NCBI GenBank assembly: GCA_017165825.1
Contig: CM029374.1
Location: forward strand, 8,135,847 to 8,199,846
Direction: 5' to 3'
Source: Hepsetus odoe
Taxonomy: Eukaryota > Chordata > Actinopteri > Characiformes > Hepsetidae
Length of the DNA: 64,000 nucleotides
The notes below the pieces were generated by a model that was not told where the DNA came from, made no database searches, and saw only the letters and a program-made list of their open reading frames with translations. Made by a program: the position numbers and the translations under genes. Within the stretch, counting starts at the first letter, position 1. Each line of letters begins with the position of its first letter. This document shows positions 58,401-59,469 of the stretch, one piece after another.

Positions 58401-58962
58401 GAAAGTTTTTATTTAAAGACCAGGTACTGGTAACATGTAAGTATTATTTGGATGATGAAGCATTCTCGTTAAAGCAGTGACATTGGCGCAGTGAGTTGAT
58501 TACATATAGCAGTGCTGCTGTACACTGTACTTTTATTTTCAAAATTATTGGTTACATCTAACCTGTTCTCAAACATGTATATGATAAATTGACATCATCA
58601 GTATCTGATGCTGCACAGTTTAACATGCTGCATTAGTCATACTCCAGAGTTACAACTCCGTTGTACAGATTGTTAATCATATGTTTGGAACAAGCGGTTA
58701 TAGCAATTGTGTTTTCTGTCCCAAAGGTTCGAAACCTGCGCTCTGGAGTGTCACGTATGGCAATAGTAACTCTGGGAGAAATGTATTCTGGTCTACAGAA
58801 GGGAATGGACCAAGAGTTGGAAGCAACAGCAAAGGTGCTCCTACACAAAGCTGGAGAATCTAATGCCTTTATCAGACAGGACGTAGACGCAGCATTGGAC
58901 AGCATGGTGCAGAACTGCACCCTAACCCGCAGCATAAGTGCTCTTCTTACCGGAGGACTTGG
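10819..58962 (+). CDS. TOGARAM1: TOGARAM1 (TOG-array regulator of axonemal microtubules), 14 coding exons, 3' end missing
   Basis: TOGARAM1 (formerly FAM179B) binds tubulin through TOG (HEAT-repeat) domains and controls microtubule length and post-translational state in the ciliary axoneme. Human mutations cause a Joubert-type ciliopathy. Coding exons read here: 10819-11850, 24290-24353, 38621-38872, 41758-42002, 42214-42437, 44036-44112, 44233-44397, 44486-44551, 44914-45089, 49481-49625, 49720-49923, 53126-53243, 58131-58236 and 58727-58962. Phases agree at every junction; the total is 3110 bases. Recognisable segments are the TOG2-like domain in exon 1, the SLRSLRNSAAKKRAK motif in exon 5, and the C-terminal TOG3 beginning at exon 12. 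The rest of TOG3 and TOG4 were not found before 64000. A domain equal to mammalian TOG1 was not found upstream. The introns are repeat-filled. Confidence 0.93.
12150..12507 (+). mobile_element. Tc1-E transposon, left part (interrupted by a LINE)
   Basis: Left arm followed by the transposase N-terminus on the plus strand (starting near 12343, MVRSKELYEALK then stops). It breaks off at 'aacatgcccaagtc', where the LINE tail begins. The coding sense resumes at about 15591. Confidence 0.75.
12508..15590 (-). mobile_element. L2/CR1-like LINE, about 3 kb, minus strand
   Basis: The largest copy of this LINE family in the window. On the minus strand the order is endonuclease (15341-14547 region; VYIPPSASAHS and FIVAGDFNHANLKS), a linker with CDGDPSLPDALNHFYARFD, the reverse-transcriptase core (about 14348-13609; LDPLQFAYRPNRSTDDA and MLFIDYSSAFNTIIPQHLSE), then thumb and C-terminus (13356-12586; KFLGVHITDNLTW). 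The 3' tail is near 12508-12560. Frameshifts and stops make it inactive. A large ORF1 is not seen, so it is 5'-truncated. It sits inside Tc1-E. Confidence 0.85.
12586..15341 (-). pseudogene. LINE ORF2 (endonuclease-reverse transcriptase), broken
   Basis: The frame switches at least three times between the endonuclease block, the RT fingers/palm and the thumb block. The palm block keeps the FIDYSSAFN motif. The YADD-type catalytic box falls in the unread gap between 13356 and 13609. Known role of the family: target-primed reverse transcription of its own RNA. This copy cannot make a full protein. Confidence 0.8.
15591..16075 (+). mobile_element. Tc1-E transposon, right part of the transposase
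   Basis: Continues the element broken at 12507: an ANRKMLKEVSKNPTMSSWGL block, then a linker ending RRRKPLLSK, then the 'ggaggtggaagagtcatggt' segment of the catalytic core. The 3' arm is missing; the frame is lost near 15820. Confidence 0.75.
16076..16469. other. Intronic DNA between Tc1-E and retroviral relic, unassigned
   Basis: No clear frame. It may be more of the retrovirus-derived element that follows, but I cannot support that. Confidence 0.4.
16470..18230 (-). pseudogene. Endogenous-retrovirus-like pol fragment, heavily broken
   Basis: Minus-strand pieces read in the order of a retroviral pol gene: an RT segment around 17718-17473, the YVDD active-site box near 17415, a thumb/connection piece with a tether to RNase H at 17167-16934, and RNase H-like sequence to about 16690. 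The pieces lie in different frames with several stops and short deletions, so no product is possible. No LTR, gag or envelope could be assigned. The closest type is a fish gamma/epsilon-like retrovirus judging from the RT pattern; this is inference. A possible N-terminal pol piece reaches 18184. Confidence 0.7.
18390..18940 (-). mobile_element. L1-like LINE fragment (reverse transcriptase, 3' part)
   Basis: Minus-strand reading gives VLLDLSAAFDTIDYNTLLHK, the RT palm box, followed by KTGTALSWFNSYLTN. Sequence near 18410-18520 is shared with the antisense LINE at 40410-40560. Truncated and interrupted by stops. Confidence 0.75.
18941..19110 (+). mobile_element. L1-like LINE endonuclease fragment, inverted relative to its neighbour
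   Basis: Plus-strand reading gives the endonuclease stretch around VIIVGDFNIHVEKEQ (GDFN box). It directly abuts the minus-strand RT piece, as expected from a 5' inversion during integration. Confidence 0.65.
19140..19400 (-). mobile_element. Tc1-like transposase fragment
   Basis: Minus-strand reading includes the GGGSVMV-type motif (from 'accatgacactcccaccacc') typical of the Tc1 catalytic core. Both ends are missing. Confidence 0.6.
19440..20340 (-). pseudogene. LINE ORF1 with esterase-like C-terminus, frameshifted
   Basis: A 190-codon minus-strand frame (20333-19761) carries a cysteine pair (CEKCQLV), a basic/proline linker, NRFAPLSE and LVIGDYIIQHV, the start of an SGNH-hydrolase fold known from ORF1 of CR1/L2-type LINEs. 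A second frame (19684-19430) has the matching C-terminal box GLLGQDGVHPWWKGAT with the Asp-x-x-His pair. A frameshift around 19700-19760 separates them, and the expected Ser appears as Tyr (GDY for GDS). It runs opposite to the ORF2 that begins at about 20590. Confidence 0.7.
20490..20580 (-). mobile_element. RTE-like LINE fragment
   Basis: 'ctgggttccaccaccagatt' matches the RTE copy near 34530 on the same strand. Only a short piece remains. Confidence 0.5.
20885..23081 (+). pseudogene. LINE ORF2, endonuclease and reverse transcriptase, broken
   Basis: Three overlapping or adjacent frames cover most of an ORF2 protein. Defects seen: a stop after the endonuclease (near 21638), an apparent deletion where the linker joins the RT fingers (about 22030-22060), a frameshift at about 22630, and the catalytic FADD-type box reading FSDN, in which one of the two metal-binding Asp residues is replaced. 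Each would abolish activity. Confidence 0.82.
23246..23495 (-). repeat. SINE family 2, near full length, inserted in LINE 3'UTR
   Basis: The minus strand reads the family head (cagcggtggcctagcggtta), box B 'gggttcaaacc', 'ggtacccttgagcaaggtac' and the 'gacaagggttgtcactttca' tail. It separates LINE ORF2 from the LINE 3' end. Confidence 0.88.
23835..23995 (-). mobile_element. RTE-like LINE fragment
   Basis: Resembles the copy near 34610-34690 ('cttttgcagtagttggccag', 'ctctt cactacc'). Short and truncated. Confidence 0.5.
24290..24353 (+). CDS. TOGARAM1: TOGARAM1 coding exon 2
   Basis: 64 bases between a TTTTTTCTAG acceptor and a GTAAGTAG donor; phase 0 in, phase 1 out. Encodes PSTEDPSFSLKMNHKSSITS. 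Short and poorly conserved, but phases and splice signals fit both neighbours. Confidence 0.8.
24432..24504 (+). tRNA. tRNA-Asn (GTT)-like sequence, probable pseudogene
   Basis: Starts GTCTCTGTGGCGCAATCGG and folds as a tRNA with anticodon GTT at 24466-24468 in a CTGTTAA loop. The T loop is TTCAAAC. It closely follows vertebrate tRNA-Asn. The 3' acceptor strand reads CAGGTTT, so two acceptor pairs are lost, and no T-run terminator follows. Probably a decayed gene or retro-copy. Confidence 0.7.
24524..24730 (+). repeat. tRNA-derived SINE, family 1, full length
   Basis: Best copy of the family: box A 'tggtctagtgg', box B 'ggttcgaatcc', 'gtccctgagcaagaccctta', 'gactgtccctgtaatcagg', and 'gctctggataagagcgtctg' ending 'ccgtaaatgtaaatg'. 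Lies 20 bases after the tRNA-Asn-like sequence. Confidence 0.92.
24731..24984. other. TOGARAM1 intron, nothing recognised
   Basis: AT-rich filler between SINE and LINE pieces. Confidence 0.5.
24985..25199 (-). mobile_element. L2/CR1-like LINE 3' end
   Basis: 'ttttattgtcatttcaacca' and 'acagtacacagtaaacataa' match the minus-strand 3'UTR at 12520-12620. 5'-truncated. Confidence 0.75.
25200..25400 (+). repeat. tRNA-derived SINE, family 1, full length
   Basis: Same structure as the 24524 copy, with a deletion in the 'cagggtccctg' region. Lies between two LINE pieces of opposite orientation. Confidence 0.88.
25402..25800 (+). mobile_element. L2/CR1-like LINE 3' end, plus strand
   Basis: Begins 'agaaaagattccgtagcata' (the FRSIR region) and runs through the 3'UTR to 'gaaatgacaaaaggggaact', the family tail. 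Confidence 0.7.
25801..26955 (-). mobile_element. L2/CR1-like LINE, RT part, minus strand
   Basis: Minus-strand RT pieces (MLFIDFSSAFNTIIPQHCSE at about 26415-26350; LRLLCLNTSLCNWILDFLTG) match the 12508 element but carry stops and small deletions. It abuts the plus-strand copy tail to tail. Confidence 0.78.
26956..27353. other. TOGARAM1 intron, nothing clear
   Basis: No frame or strong repeat identity seen; a Tc1-type remnant is possible at 26960-27060 but not supported. Confidence 0.45.
27354..27634 (-). mobile_element. Tc1-C transposon, left end
   Basis: Left terminal repeat 'cagtaccttgaaaaagttca' and 'tgttgcctcacaacctggaa', matching the left end of the Tc1-C copy at 45664. It stops at 'ggataagtctctgtgac', and the Tc1-A sequence begins. 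Confidence 0.8.
27635..28885 (-). mobile_element. Tc1-A transposon with transposase, left arm missing
   Basis: Minus strand: the transposase N-terminal helix-turn-helix region (28483-28130; SARSLPNKDFKAYWVAVQAL), the core (28320-27892; SYGGGSLKVWGCISANGVG) and the C-terminus (27810-27550; WPPQSPDLNIIECVWDYMKR, with the final acidic residue). These are three different frames, so it is inactive. The right arm 'cctaaaatttttgcacagta' is present near 28853-28873. The left arm of this family is absent and replaced by Tc1-C sequence. Confidence 0.82.
28925..29205 (-). mobile_element. L2/CR1-like LINE 3'UTR fragment
   Basis: 'acgtaagacacaagaaaagg' and 'gacagacgacaacagacagt' match 12595-12665, and the following A-rich tail matches 12770-12800. 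Confidence 0.7.
29230..30410 (-). mobile_element. Tc1-C transposon, main part and right end
   Basis: Minus-strand transposase in at least two frames: 29810-29553 (FEFAKRNLGDSPNVWRKVFW and FWSDETKIELF with the second catalytic Asp), then 29566-29150 (HGDGSIMLWGCFSAAGTGKL; WPSQSPDLNPIENLWSDLKI). The N-terminal part is near 29830-30090. The right terminal repeat 'gaatacttttgcaaggcact' ends at about 30410. It resumes exactly where the 27354-27634 piece left off in the undisturbed copy at 45664. Confidence 0.82.
30414..30425. repeat. Target-site duplication, left (tatatattcagt)
   Basis: A 12-base repeat matching 31674-31685 on the other side of the RTE insertion. Confidence 0.65.
30426..31673 (+). 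mobile_element. RTE-like LINE, 5'-truncated, plus strand
   Basis: Reading frames along the plus strand show RTE-type ORF pieces: 'LPSEQCVLSKWKEYFEGLMN' (about 30770), a GPGDIPVEA-type linker, LFNRILERERIPEEWRQSLL and PIFKNKGNAQNCTNYRGIKL (31000-31130), then 'RKSTTDAMFALRVIMEKYRE'. A large deletion precedes the C-terminal KRRKRR-like end. The element ends near 31673 in 'gaaagaaaaagag'. Stops are present. Confidence 0.82.
31674..31685. repeat. Target-site duplication, right (tatatattcagt)
   Basis: Pairs with 30414-30425 and frames the RTE copy. Confidence 0.65.
31686..32671. other. TOGARAM1 intron, nothing recognised
   Basis: AT-rich; small frames here show no family pattern. Confidence 0.5.
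32672..32880 (+). repeat. SINE family 2, diverged
   Basis: 'ggttcaaatcccagg' (box B), 'ggtacccttgagcaaggtac', 'ataactgctccctgctgcac' and a weak tail. The tRNA-like head is damaged. Confidence 0.75.
32881..33455. other. TOGARAM1 intron, nothing recognised
   Basis: A-rich; A runs at 33070 and 33296. Confidence 0.5.
33460..34975 (-). mobile_element. RTE-like LINE, decayed, minus strand
   Basis: The 3' end near 33475 ('cccatttaggggttgctaca') leads into the reverse complement of the RTE ORF: a 34544-34272 frame with EEVKMMWDSLSDEESGQEYK and KAKDKVCDVLYDRLDSKEGE, and a 34693-34499 frame with TGGGTRK-like tracts. Part of the endonuclease C-terminus is near 34972-34733. An internal deletion removes most of the RT palm around 34225. 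Confidence 0.8.
34985..35150 (+). mobile_element. L1-like LINE RT fragment with internal deletion
   Basis: Plus-strand reading joins NLDPFKLSNYQPISN (RT fingers) directly to SSFHCYTDDKQIYISAKP (the catalytic YADD box, here YTDD). Several hundred bases normally lie between these in this family. Confidence 0.65.
35155..36420 (+). mobile_element. Tc1-F transposon, decayed, plus strand
   Basis: Left terminal repeat 'cagtgcatccagtaagtatt', then plus-strand transposase pieces: an HTH region near 35520-35740, 'gtgaagcatggtggtggcag' core at 35990-36010, 'acaggacaatgaccataagc' (the QDNDxxH motif) at 36121-36140, and the C-terminus to 36350. The right end 'ctgaatacttatgtacgttt' is near 36360, but the terminal repeat itself is lost. 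Confidence 0.8.
36510..36955 (+). mobile_element. Fish LINE 3' tail-like repeat
   Basis: 'gggtttttcttgcctctgtg', 'ctgtaaagctgctttgtaac' and 'ctatttaaataaaacttga' form the tail common to many fish LINE 3'UTRs. No coding sequence remains. Confidence 0.55.
37075..37228 (-). repeat. SINE family 2, 3' part, split by a later insertion
   Basis: The minus strand reads the body and tail of family 2. It breaks at 'acgttaccttg' and continues at about 37541-37613, where 'tgtacctcagg' to 'ggccatcgctgcc' completes the head. Confidence 0.75.
37229..37258 (+). ncRNA. U2 snRNA 5'-end fragment fused to a SINE
   Basis: 37239-37257 reads GCCTTTTGGCTAAGATCAA, identical over 19 bases to the 5' region of vertebrate U2 snRNA. 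The preceding ten bases match loosely. It stops where the downstream SINE begins. This is a retro-copy fragment, not a working U2 gene. Confidence 0.7.
37260..37540 (+). repeat. SINE family 2, full length, in the U2 chimera
   Basis: Starts 'gggcagcggtggcctagtgg', box B 'ggttcgattcc', 'gaggtacccttgagcgaggt', 'tttcgttgtggttcactgtg', and the tail 'gacaagggttgtcactttcg' followed by a C run at 37522-37534. Confidence 0.88.
37541..37613 (-). repeat. SINE family 2, 5' part of the split copy
   Basis: Continuation of the minus-strand SINE at 37075-37228. The order and content fit a single SINE opened by insertion of 37229-37540. Confidence 0.65.
37683..37729. repeat. Perfect inverted repeat, 21-bp stem, 5-base loop
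   Basis: Arms 37683-37703 and 37709-37729 are exact reverse complements; loop TAGTC. Each arm holds TCTAATTAGA, itself a palindrome with a TAATTA homeodomain core. Not part of a repeat I recognise. Confidence 0.85.
37730..38149. other. TOGARAM1 intron, nothing recognised
   Basis: AT-rich. The stretch 37790-38130 has a LINE-like feel (short frames such as IHVLYHVLHK), but I cannot assign it. Confidence 0.4.
38150..38360 (-). repeat. SINE family 2, minus strand, diverged
   Basis: 'gaaagtgactacttgccaat', 'tgcagcagtgggcaacc', 'ggtacctcagggcaacctgc' in reverse order, with an internal gap. Confidence 0.75.
38621..38872 (+). CDS. TOGARAM1: TOGARAM1 coding exon 3
   Basis: 252 bases between TTTATTTCAG and GTGAGTAT; phase 1 in and out. 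Encodes a Ser/Pro-rich disordered linker (SLPSNPSLPGSFLLPSYPMA, then a NTWPSKQ and SPWKHNI end) that resembles the linker between the TOG pairs of the mammalian protein. Confidence 0.9.
38873..39451. other. TOGARAM1 intron, nothing recognised
   Basis: AT-rich with an A run at 39232; possibly a weak Tc1 remnant near 38960-39340 (a 'cagtgaagagcttcatgac' stretch), not supported. Confidence 0.4.
39452..39695 (+). repeat. SINE family 2, full length
   Basis: 'ggcagcggtggcctagtggt', box B 'ggttcgattcc', 'gaggtacccttgagcaaggt', 'acaggggttgtcactttcac' tail. Confidence 0.88.
39700..40199 (-). mobile_element. L1-like LINE 3' part, antisense, left piece
   Basis: 'aagtacgtttttagcctaga', 'aaggctcttcccctattgtt' and 'tttagggctttgtaagttag' are the reverse complement of the 3' region of a common fish LINE. 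Interrupted at 40200 by an RTE fragment and continued at 40346. Confidence 0.65.
40200..40345 (-). mobile_element. RTE-like LINE 3' fragment inserted in the LINE
   Basis: 'gctgctgtttaggggttgcc' to 'ccataaaccttctctttgg', the 3'-terminal piece of the RTE family on the minus strand, followed by an A run where the older LINE resumes. Confidence 0.7.
40346..40570 (-). mobile_element. L1-like LINE, antisense, right piece
   Basis: 'cacccaggcatttgacagtg' to 'aagttgaatgacatcacctc', shared with 18390-18530. Confidence 0.65.
40760..40885 (-). repeat. SINE family 2, 5' part, diverged
   Basis: The minus strand reads the head to the 'tgctcccagggacc' region, with several changes. Confidence 0.65.
41190..41340 (+). 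repeat. SINE family 2-like, strongly diverged
   Basis: 'ggttaggcccctgtccccat', 'gtgggtttgagtccc' and 'caaggtaccacccccagcac' follow the family order. Confidence 0.55.
41758..42002 (+). CDS. TOGARAM1: TOGARAM1 coding exon 4
   Basis: 245 bases; acceptor TTTTTATGCAG; phase 1 in, phase 0 out. Encodes a Ser/Thr/Pro-rich linker ending LQHTDEEPVDKEE, the acidic block that precedes the SLRSLRNSAAKKRAK motif in the family. The donor is weak (GTGACC), but the next exon joins in frame and in the expected order. Confidence 0.88.
42214..42437 (+). CDS. TOGARAM1: TOGARAM1 coding exon 5 (SLRSLRNSAAKKRAK motif)
   Basis: 224 bases after a TATTTTTTAG acceptor; phase 0 in, phase 2 out with donor GTAGGC. Encodes MMNSLRSLRNSAAKKRAKVS and then SPDSAVKLEPTLDLS, nearly the same as mammalian TOGARAM1 and one of the best diagnostic stretches in the linker. 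Confidence 0.95.
42754..42815. repeat. (TAA)n/(TTA)n microsatellite
   Basis: Runs of taa, then att/tta, then taa again, able to fold back on itself. Confidence 0.95.
43363..43398. repeat. Poly-A run, 36 bases
   Basis: Uninterrupted A tract. No retro-copy was recognised immediately upstream. Confidence 0.95.
44036..44112 (+). CDS. TOGARAM1: TOGARAM1 coding exon 6
   Basis: 77 bases between CATTGCAG and GTATGC; phase 2 in, phase 1 out. Encodes a short linker (HGNSHISRVSSGKQKNLSSI). Confidence 0.82.
44233..44397 (+). CDS. TOGARAM1: TOGARAM1 coding exon 7
   Basis: 165 bases between TTAATTTGCAG and GTAAGTTC; phase 1 in and out. Encodes VKQQQQILSNVSVVAQRFVY and a polar linker. A long plus-strand frame runs past the donor but is not conserved. 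Confidence 0.85.
44486..44551 (+). CDS. TOGARAM1: TOGARAM1 coding exon 8
   Basis: 66 bases after TCTGTCTTTCAG; phase 1 in and out; donor GTCACT is weak. Encodes DSQLQSTRDTSAAKMSEGVV. The least certain exon boundary in the gene. Confidence 0.65.
44675..44780 (-). repeat. SINE family 2, 3' end only
   Basis: 'cacagcacacagtgaaacac' to 'tgcatttaacccatacactc', the tail half, minus strand. Confidence 0.7.
44914..45089 (+). CDS. TOGARAM1: TOGARAM1 coding exon 9
   Basis: 176 bases between CTTTTCATCTCAG and GTAAGGC; phase 1 in, phase 0 out. Encodes GIFGSIALPTHH, then FWEPPPGVCGYAVSSV, matching the mammalian GxFGS and EPPSGIYG-type motifs. Confidence 0.88.
45090..45660. other. TOGARAM1 intron, nothing recognised
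   Basis: AT-rich. Confidence 0.5.
45664..46525 (-). mobile_element. Tc1-C transposon, right end lost
   Basis: Left repeat 'cagtgccttgcaaaagtatt'. Minus-strand transposase pieces: 46547-46299 (FEFAKRHVGNSPNAWRKVLW; WSDETKIELF) and 46459-46115 (HGDGSIMLWKCFSAAGTGKP). About 50 codons around the C-terminus are deleted near 46000. It ends abruptly where a LINE tail begins. Confidence 0.8.
46530..47640 (-). mobile_element. L2/CR1-like LINE, minus strand, with SINE inside
   Basis: The tail region 46530-46800 and RT C-terminal piece (47008-46811; SLPSVQGIVTTHCIPKANSI) are followed by an RT-fingers piece and the linker (47623-47417). It has internal deletions and an inserted SINE at 47128-47397. Confidence 0.75.
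47128..47397 (-). repeat. SINE family 2, full length, inserted in LINE
   Basis: Complete family order on the minus strand, from the head 'ggcagcggtggcctagtggt' to the tail ending in 'cactttcacttcagtttctt'. Confidence 0.88.
47641..48137. other. TOGARAM1 intron, nothing recognised
   Basis: AT-rich. Confidence 0.5.
48138..48215 (-). mobile_element. Fish LINE 3' tail fragment
   Basis: 'attcaattcaattcaattta', then 'accgccttttacaaca', the reverse complement of the 'gctatataaataaa...ttgaattgaatt' type tail. Confidence 0.6.
48300..48640. repeat. Possible nonautonomous DNA-transposon repeat
   Basis: 'gtggtcataatgttttggct' and 'gcacggcagtgatactgata' resemble a dispersed fish DNA repeat. No terminal repeats are confirmed. 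Confidence 0.35.
48862..49222. mobile_element. Tc1-A deletion derivative (MITE-like), right end lost
   Basis: Left repeat 'cagtaccgtgcaaatgtttt'. Sequence follows the copy at 6655-7190 through the same deletion junction (near 49110), then stops in 'tttgtgcaagtgta'. Confidence 0.8.
49481..49625 (+). CDS. TOGARAM1: TOGARAM1 coding exon 10
   Basis: 145 bases between ACATTTGCAG and a weak GTTACA donor; phase 0 in, phase 1 out. Encodes a charged helical stretch (HQHYLETQLMQSEQMHMEEM). The charged coiled segment fits the position of the Lys/Glu-rich region of the mammalian protein. Exact donor uncertain. Confidence 0.72.
49720..49923 (+). CDS. TOGARAM1: TOGARAM1 coding exon 11
   Basis: 204 bases between TCATTTTCCCAG and GTGAGTGC; phase 1 in and out. 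Encodes a Pro/Ser-rich linker ending NRPNLPCRRRATSLNRARPS. Confidence 0.88.
49924..50324. other. TOGARAM1 intron, nothing recognised
   Basis: AT-rich with an 'aattcattaattcatt' patch near 50170-50240. Confidence 0.5.
50325..52115 (+). mobile_element. RTE-like LINE, plus strand, internally deleted
   Basis: Endonuclease-end pieces ('RYDGGGNRGDVVMGRYG', 50436-50699), RT pieces ('PRKSTTVAKCTLRVLMEKYR', 'DLKKAYDRV', with the D-L-K-K-A-Y-D palm box at about 50845-50870), 'VKKRMQAGWNGWRRVAGVIC' (51310-51370) and the 3' end to about 52115. Stops, deletions and a SINE insertion make it inactive. Confidence 0.82.
51448..51695 (+). repeat. SINE family 2, full length, with target duplication
   Basis: Head 'cagcggtggcctagtggtta', box B 'ggttcgaaccc', and the full tail. 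Flanked by TTATATGGG at 51439-51447 and again at 51696-51704. Without it the RTE sequence reads straight through. Confidence 0.92.
52116..53125. other. TOGARAM1 intron, nothing recognised
   Basis: AT-rich with T and A runs at 52480-52500 and 52786-52801. Confidence 0.5.
53126..53243 (+). CDS. TOGARAM1: TOGARAM1 coding exon 12 (start of TOG3)
   Basis: 118 bases after TTCTTCCTTAG; phase 1 in, phase 2 out. Donor GTTTGT splits the Trp codon of the DDW motif. Encodes YEQQELRPFSKPDFVLAQSF and then RLLNSDD. The ELRPFSKP block introduces TOG3 in the family. Confidence 0.9.
53244..53567. other. TOGARAM1 intron left of the LTR element
   Basis: Unique-looking AT-rich DNA up to the target site. Confidence 0.5.
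53568..53572. repeat. Target-site duplication CCCCA, left
   Basis: Directly abuts the TGTAACGG end of the left LTR; repeated at 57343-57347. Confidence 0.9.
53573..53964 (-). repeat. 3' LTR of the element (392 bp)
   Basis: Begins TGTCACG and ends GTTACA on the minus strand. A TATA-like CTATTTAAG lies at about 53804-53812 and AATAAA at 53633-53638 (both minus), giving a U3-R-U5 order. It contains a short (ctatga)n run, one unit shorter than in the other LTR. Confidence 0.95.
53965..53980 (-). promoter_or_regulatory. Polypurine tract before the 3' LTR
   Basis: On the element strand TTGGGGGGGGGGGGTC, with 12 G in a row, directly abuts the LTR start. This is the position and composition expected of the plus-strand primer. 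Confidence 0.75.
54053..56542 (-). CDS. IQ-repeat and coiled-coil protein of the LTR element (829 codons open)
   Basis: Open from codon GTG at 56542 (in-frame stop at 56558-56560; first ATG at 56359) to TAG at 54053-54055. Residues 1-40: four Ala/Pro/Thr repeats. 41-135: basic linker. About 136-370: ten IQ motifs (such as VVLQAAFRGMKTRQ, ATVIQRAYRAHWARARY, SAIRIQAAFRGYLVRK) with the alternating spacing and AAFRG signature of ASPM. 371-545: basic region with a weak IQ-like remnant. 546-615: heptad coiled coil (EKLEAKVATMEGQ...). 616-829: polar, basic tail. IQ motifs bind calmodulin or myosin light chains. No RT or protease motif. The frame is intact and ends about 70 bases before the polypurine tract. 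The IQ array alone could also suit a myosin-like source; ASPM is the better fit by eye. Confidence 0.8.
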   Translation of the reverse strand: MFTAPTAPPRASTAPTAPPRASTAPTAPPRASTTPTAPQRDCTASTKRNAKKATRNKRSEAMAKKAVPDAESRRRVETTSCIAQPGKSTKEALRNKESGIKKSIPKPSSMKTSATQKAEKEQLQVSGKFKRRIEHEAAVTIQAQVRKHINRKYYLKLLWAAKTVQRYYRASKSMRQEMKSLKEKKGAVVVLQAAFRGMKTRQTLKLKHQAATVIQRAYRAHWARARYSYIKQTVVAIQLRYRSTREARKQREEFLTFRSAAMFLQACFRGQRVRRAVILHHQAASLIQAAFRRHREVTKYQAIRWSAIFIQRYFRSYIRGKSEHERFQVLRKSAIRIQAAFRGYLVRKNVNAMNKAAVVIQAVGRVHQRGSVFKRPRWATGGRQRRFGRWRPGLQQGQRCQRRKHAAKCLQKSVRVEPVRDRAVWHREARTIQSHLGGEQISCSNVRFAEQEELLTGLYHQLTEGTAMPQVNAPVSKDRRKEKEETLAQVKGEHHGRNSQFREGREVLRFKIHAVRVSQRKGLGRRQEQRNQIVGRITRRVGTPTTQEKLEAKVATMEGQLHQCRTELRQVQDHNIALQADLREARQEASKLTELENKVRGMESKLALIESLLSSPTPVPAGTQRAKAETEQPENSPAEKRVTNAEREQLPSGPLASARPRNSANPEQGDVWRKPRGTPQRETRSWDTASPGPKRPGSMTQTRKRAKDTSTNQFRETDQNFGARDSGISDARNPTDRGCKQSLDSLKKTSSVNPVTSLCSSPSGPVESRGSMESGKASKDVRAKVRQFRQEGGRNCWDSPHHHQLPDITGWRSFDGFFLFSMDLTVCSD
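56212..56871 (-). CDS. N-terminal open frame of the LTR element, overlapping the IQ frame
   Basis: 219 codons from ATG at 56871. The frame is open upstream to the 5' LTR. The first about 110 residues look protein-like (ELERRLKRTMSLLPLDIIPD, RRDQFALCSRMLISEATRAQ). The rest is Arg/Pro/His-rich translation of the 30-bp repeats. It overlaps the IQ frame by 331 bases in another frame. A frameshift or splice in the repeats could fuse the real N-terminal part to the IQ protein. No family was recognised; a gag-like role is possible but unproven. Confidence 0.5.
   Translation of the reverse strand: MRTWGPEASSLDLREHLDGEEWVRRTPTATARELERRLKRTMSLLPLDIIPDPELRRDQFALCSRMLISEATRAQRYLNTLDHVLFSARDMECGASLKAPQEVGSKRAFPCSQRPPRRHAPARRPPRRHAPARRPPRRHAPARRPPRRNVTARRPPRGMQRRPPATREARQWQRRQFRTQRAGGGWRPLPASRNRGSRPRKPFATRKAASRSRSPNPAP
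56401..56532. repeat. 30-bp tandem repeat, about 4 units
   Basis: Three near-identical 30-base units (56431-56520), a diverged one before (56401-56430) and a partial one after. GC-rich; unit length divisible by three, so copy number changes keep all frames. Confidence 0.9.
56945..57342 (-). repeat. 5' LTR of the element (398 bp)
   Basis: Same structure as the 3' LTR, with one extra ctatga unit. TATA-like CTATTTAAG at 57183-57191 and AATAAA at 57005-57010 on the minus strand. The promoter would drive the internal frames. Confidence 0.95.
57343..57347. repeat. Target-site duplication CCCCA, right
   Basis: Matches 53568-53572. Confidence 0.9.
57348..58130. other. TOGARAM1 intron, nothing recognised
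   Basis: AT-rich with T runs. Confidence 0.5.
58131..58236 (+). CDS. TOGARAM1: TOGARAM1 coding exon 13 (TOG3)
   Basis: 106 bases between GATCATACAG and GTGATC; phase 2 in, phase 0 out. Encodes EKKIEGLTLVRGLARYHSDV and RIHDVCLVLIQE, TOG3 HEAT helices. Confidence 0.93.
58237..58726. other. TOGARAM1 intron, nothing recognised
   Basis: AT-rich, no repeats seen. Confidence 0.5.
58727..58962 (+). CDS. TOGARAM1: TOGARAM1 coding exon 14 (TOG3, last exon in view)
   Basis: 236 bases between CTGTCCCAAAG and GTGAGCTT; phase 0 in, phase 2 out. Encodes VRNLRSGVSRMAIVTLGEMY and KVLLHKAGESNAFIRQDVDA, the most conserved stretch of TOG3. The remaining exons (end of TOG3, TOG4) were not seen to 64000. Confidence 0.95.
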
Positions 58963-59204
58963 GTGAGCTTGTTTCTATAAGCAGCAGTGACAGGAAGTCG
59001 CATTACTATGGCTAAAATAGTTTAAAATTATCAATGATTGTCATGTTTTTGCATTCTCAGGAATACATGCTTCCACTGAGTCAGAATAATGTTAGATAAT
59101 TATGTTGGTAGGGCAGTGCTTTGCAAAAGTGCTTGTATTAGTTGGGTGCTAGGTTGGTGTGGAAATCAGCATTTCTGCCTGTTGCAATTCCTCTGGTGCC
59201 AGAG

Positions 59205-59465
59205 TCGTCGTCTTTTTCTTACGGCTGCTCCCCTTTAGGGGTTGCCACAGCGGATCAACCGTCTCCATTTCTTCTGGTCCTCTGCATCTTCCTGCTTCAA
59301 ACCAACCACCTGCATGTCCTCTCTTACCATGTCCATAAACCTCCTCTTTGGTCTTCCTCTTTTCCAGGCAGCTCCATCTTCAACATCCTCCTTCCAATAT
59401 AATCCTTATCTCTCCTTTGCACATGTCCAAACCAAAGCAACCTTGCTTCTCTAACTTTGTCTAAT
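59205..59465 (-). mobile_element. RTE-like LINE 3' end
   Basis: 'ggctgctcccctttaggggt' to 'acatgtccaaaccaaagcaa' is the 3' terminus of the RTE family, 5'-truncated. Confidence 0.78.
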
Positions 59466-59469
59466 TAGC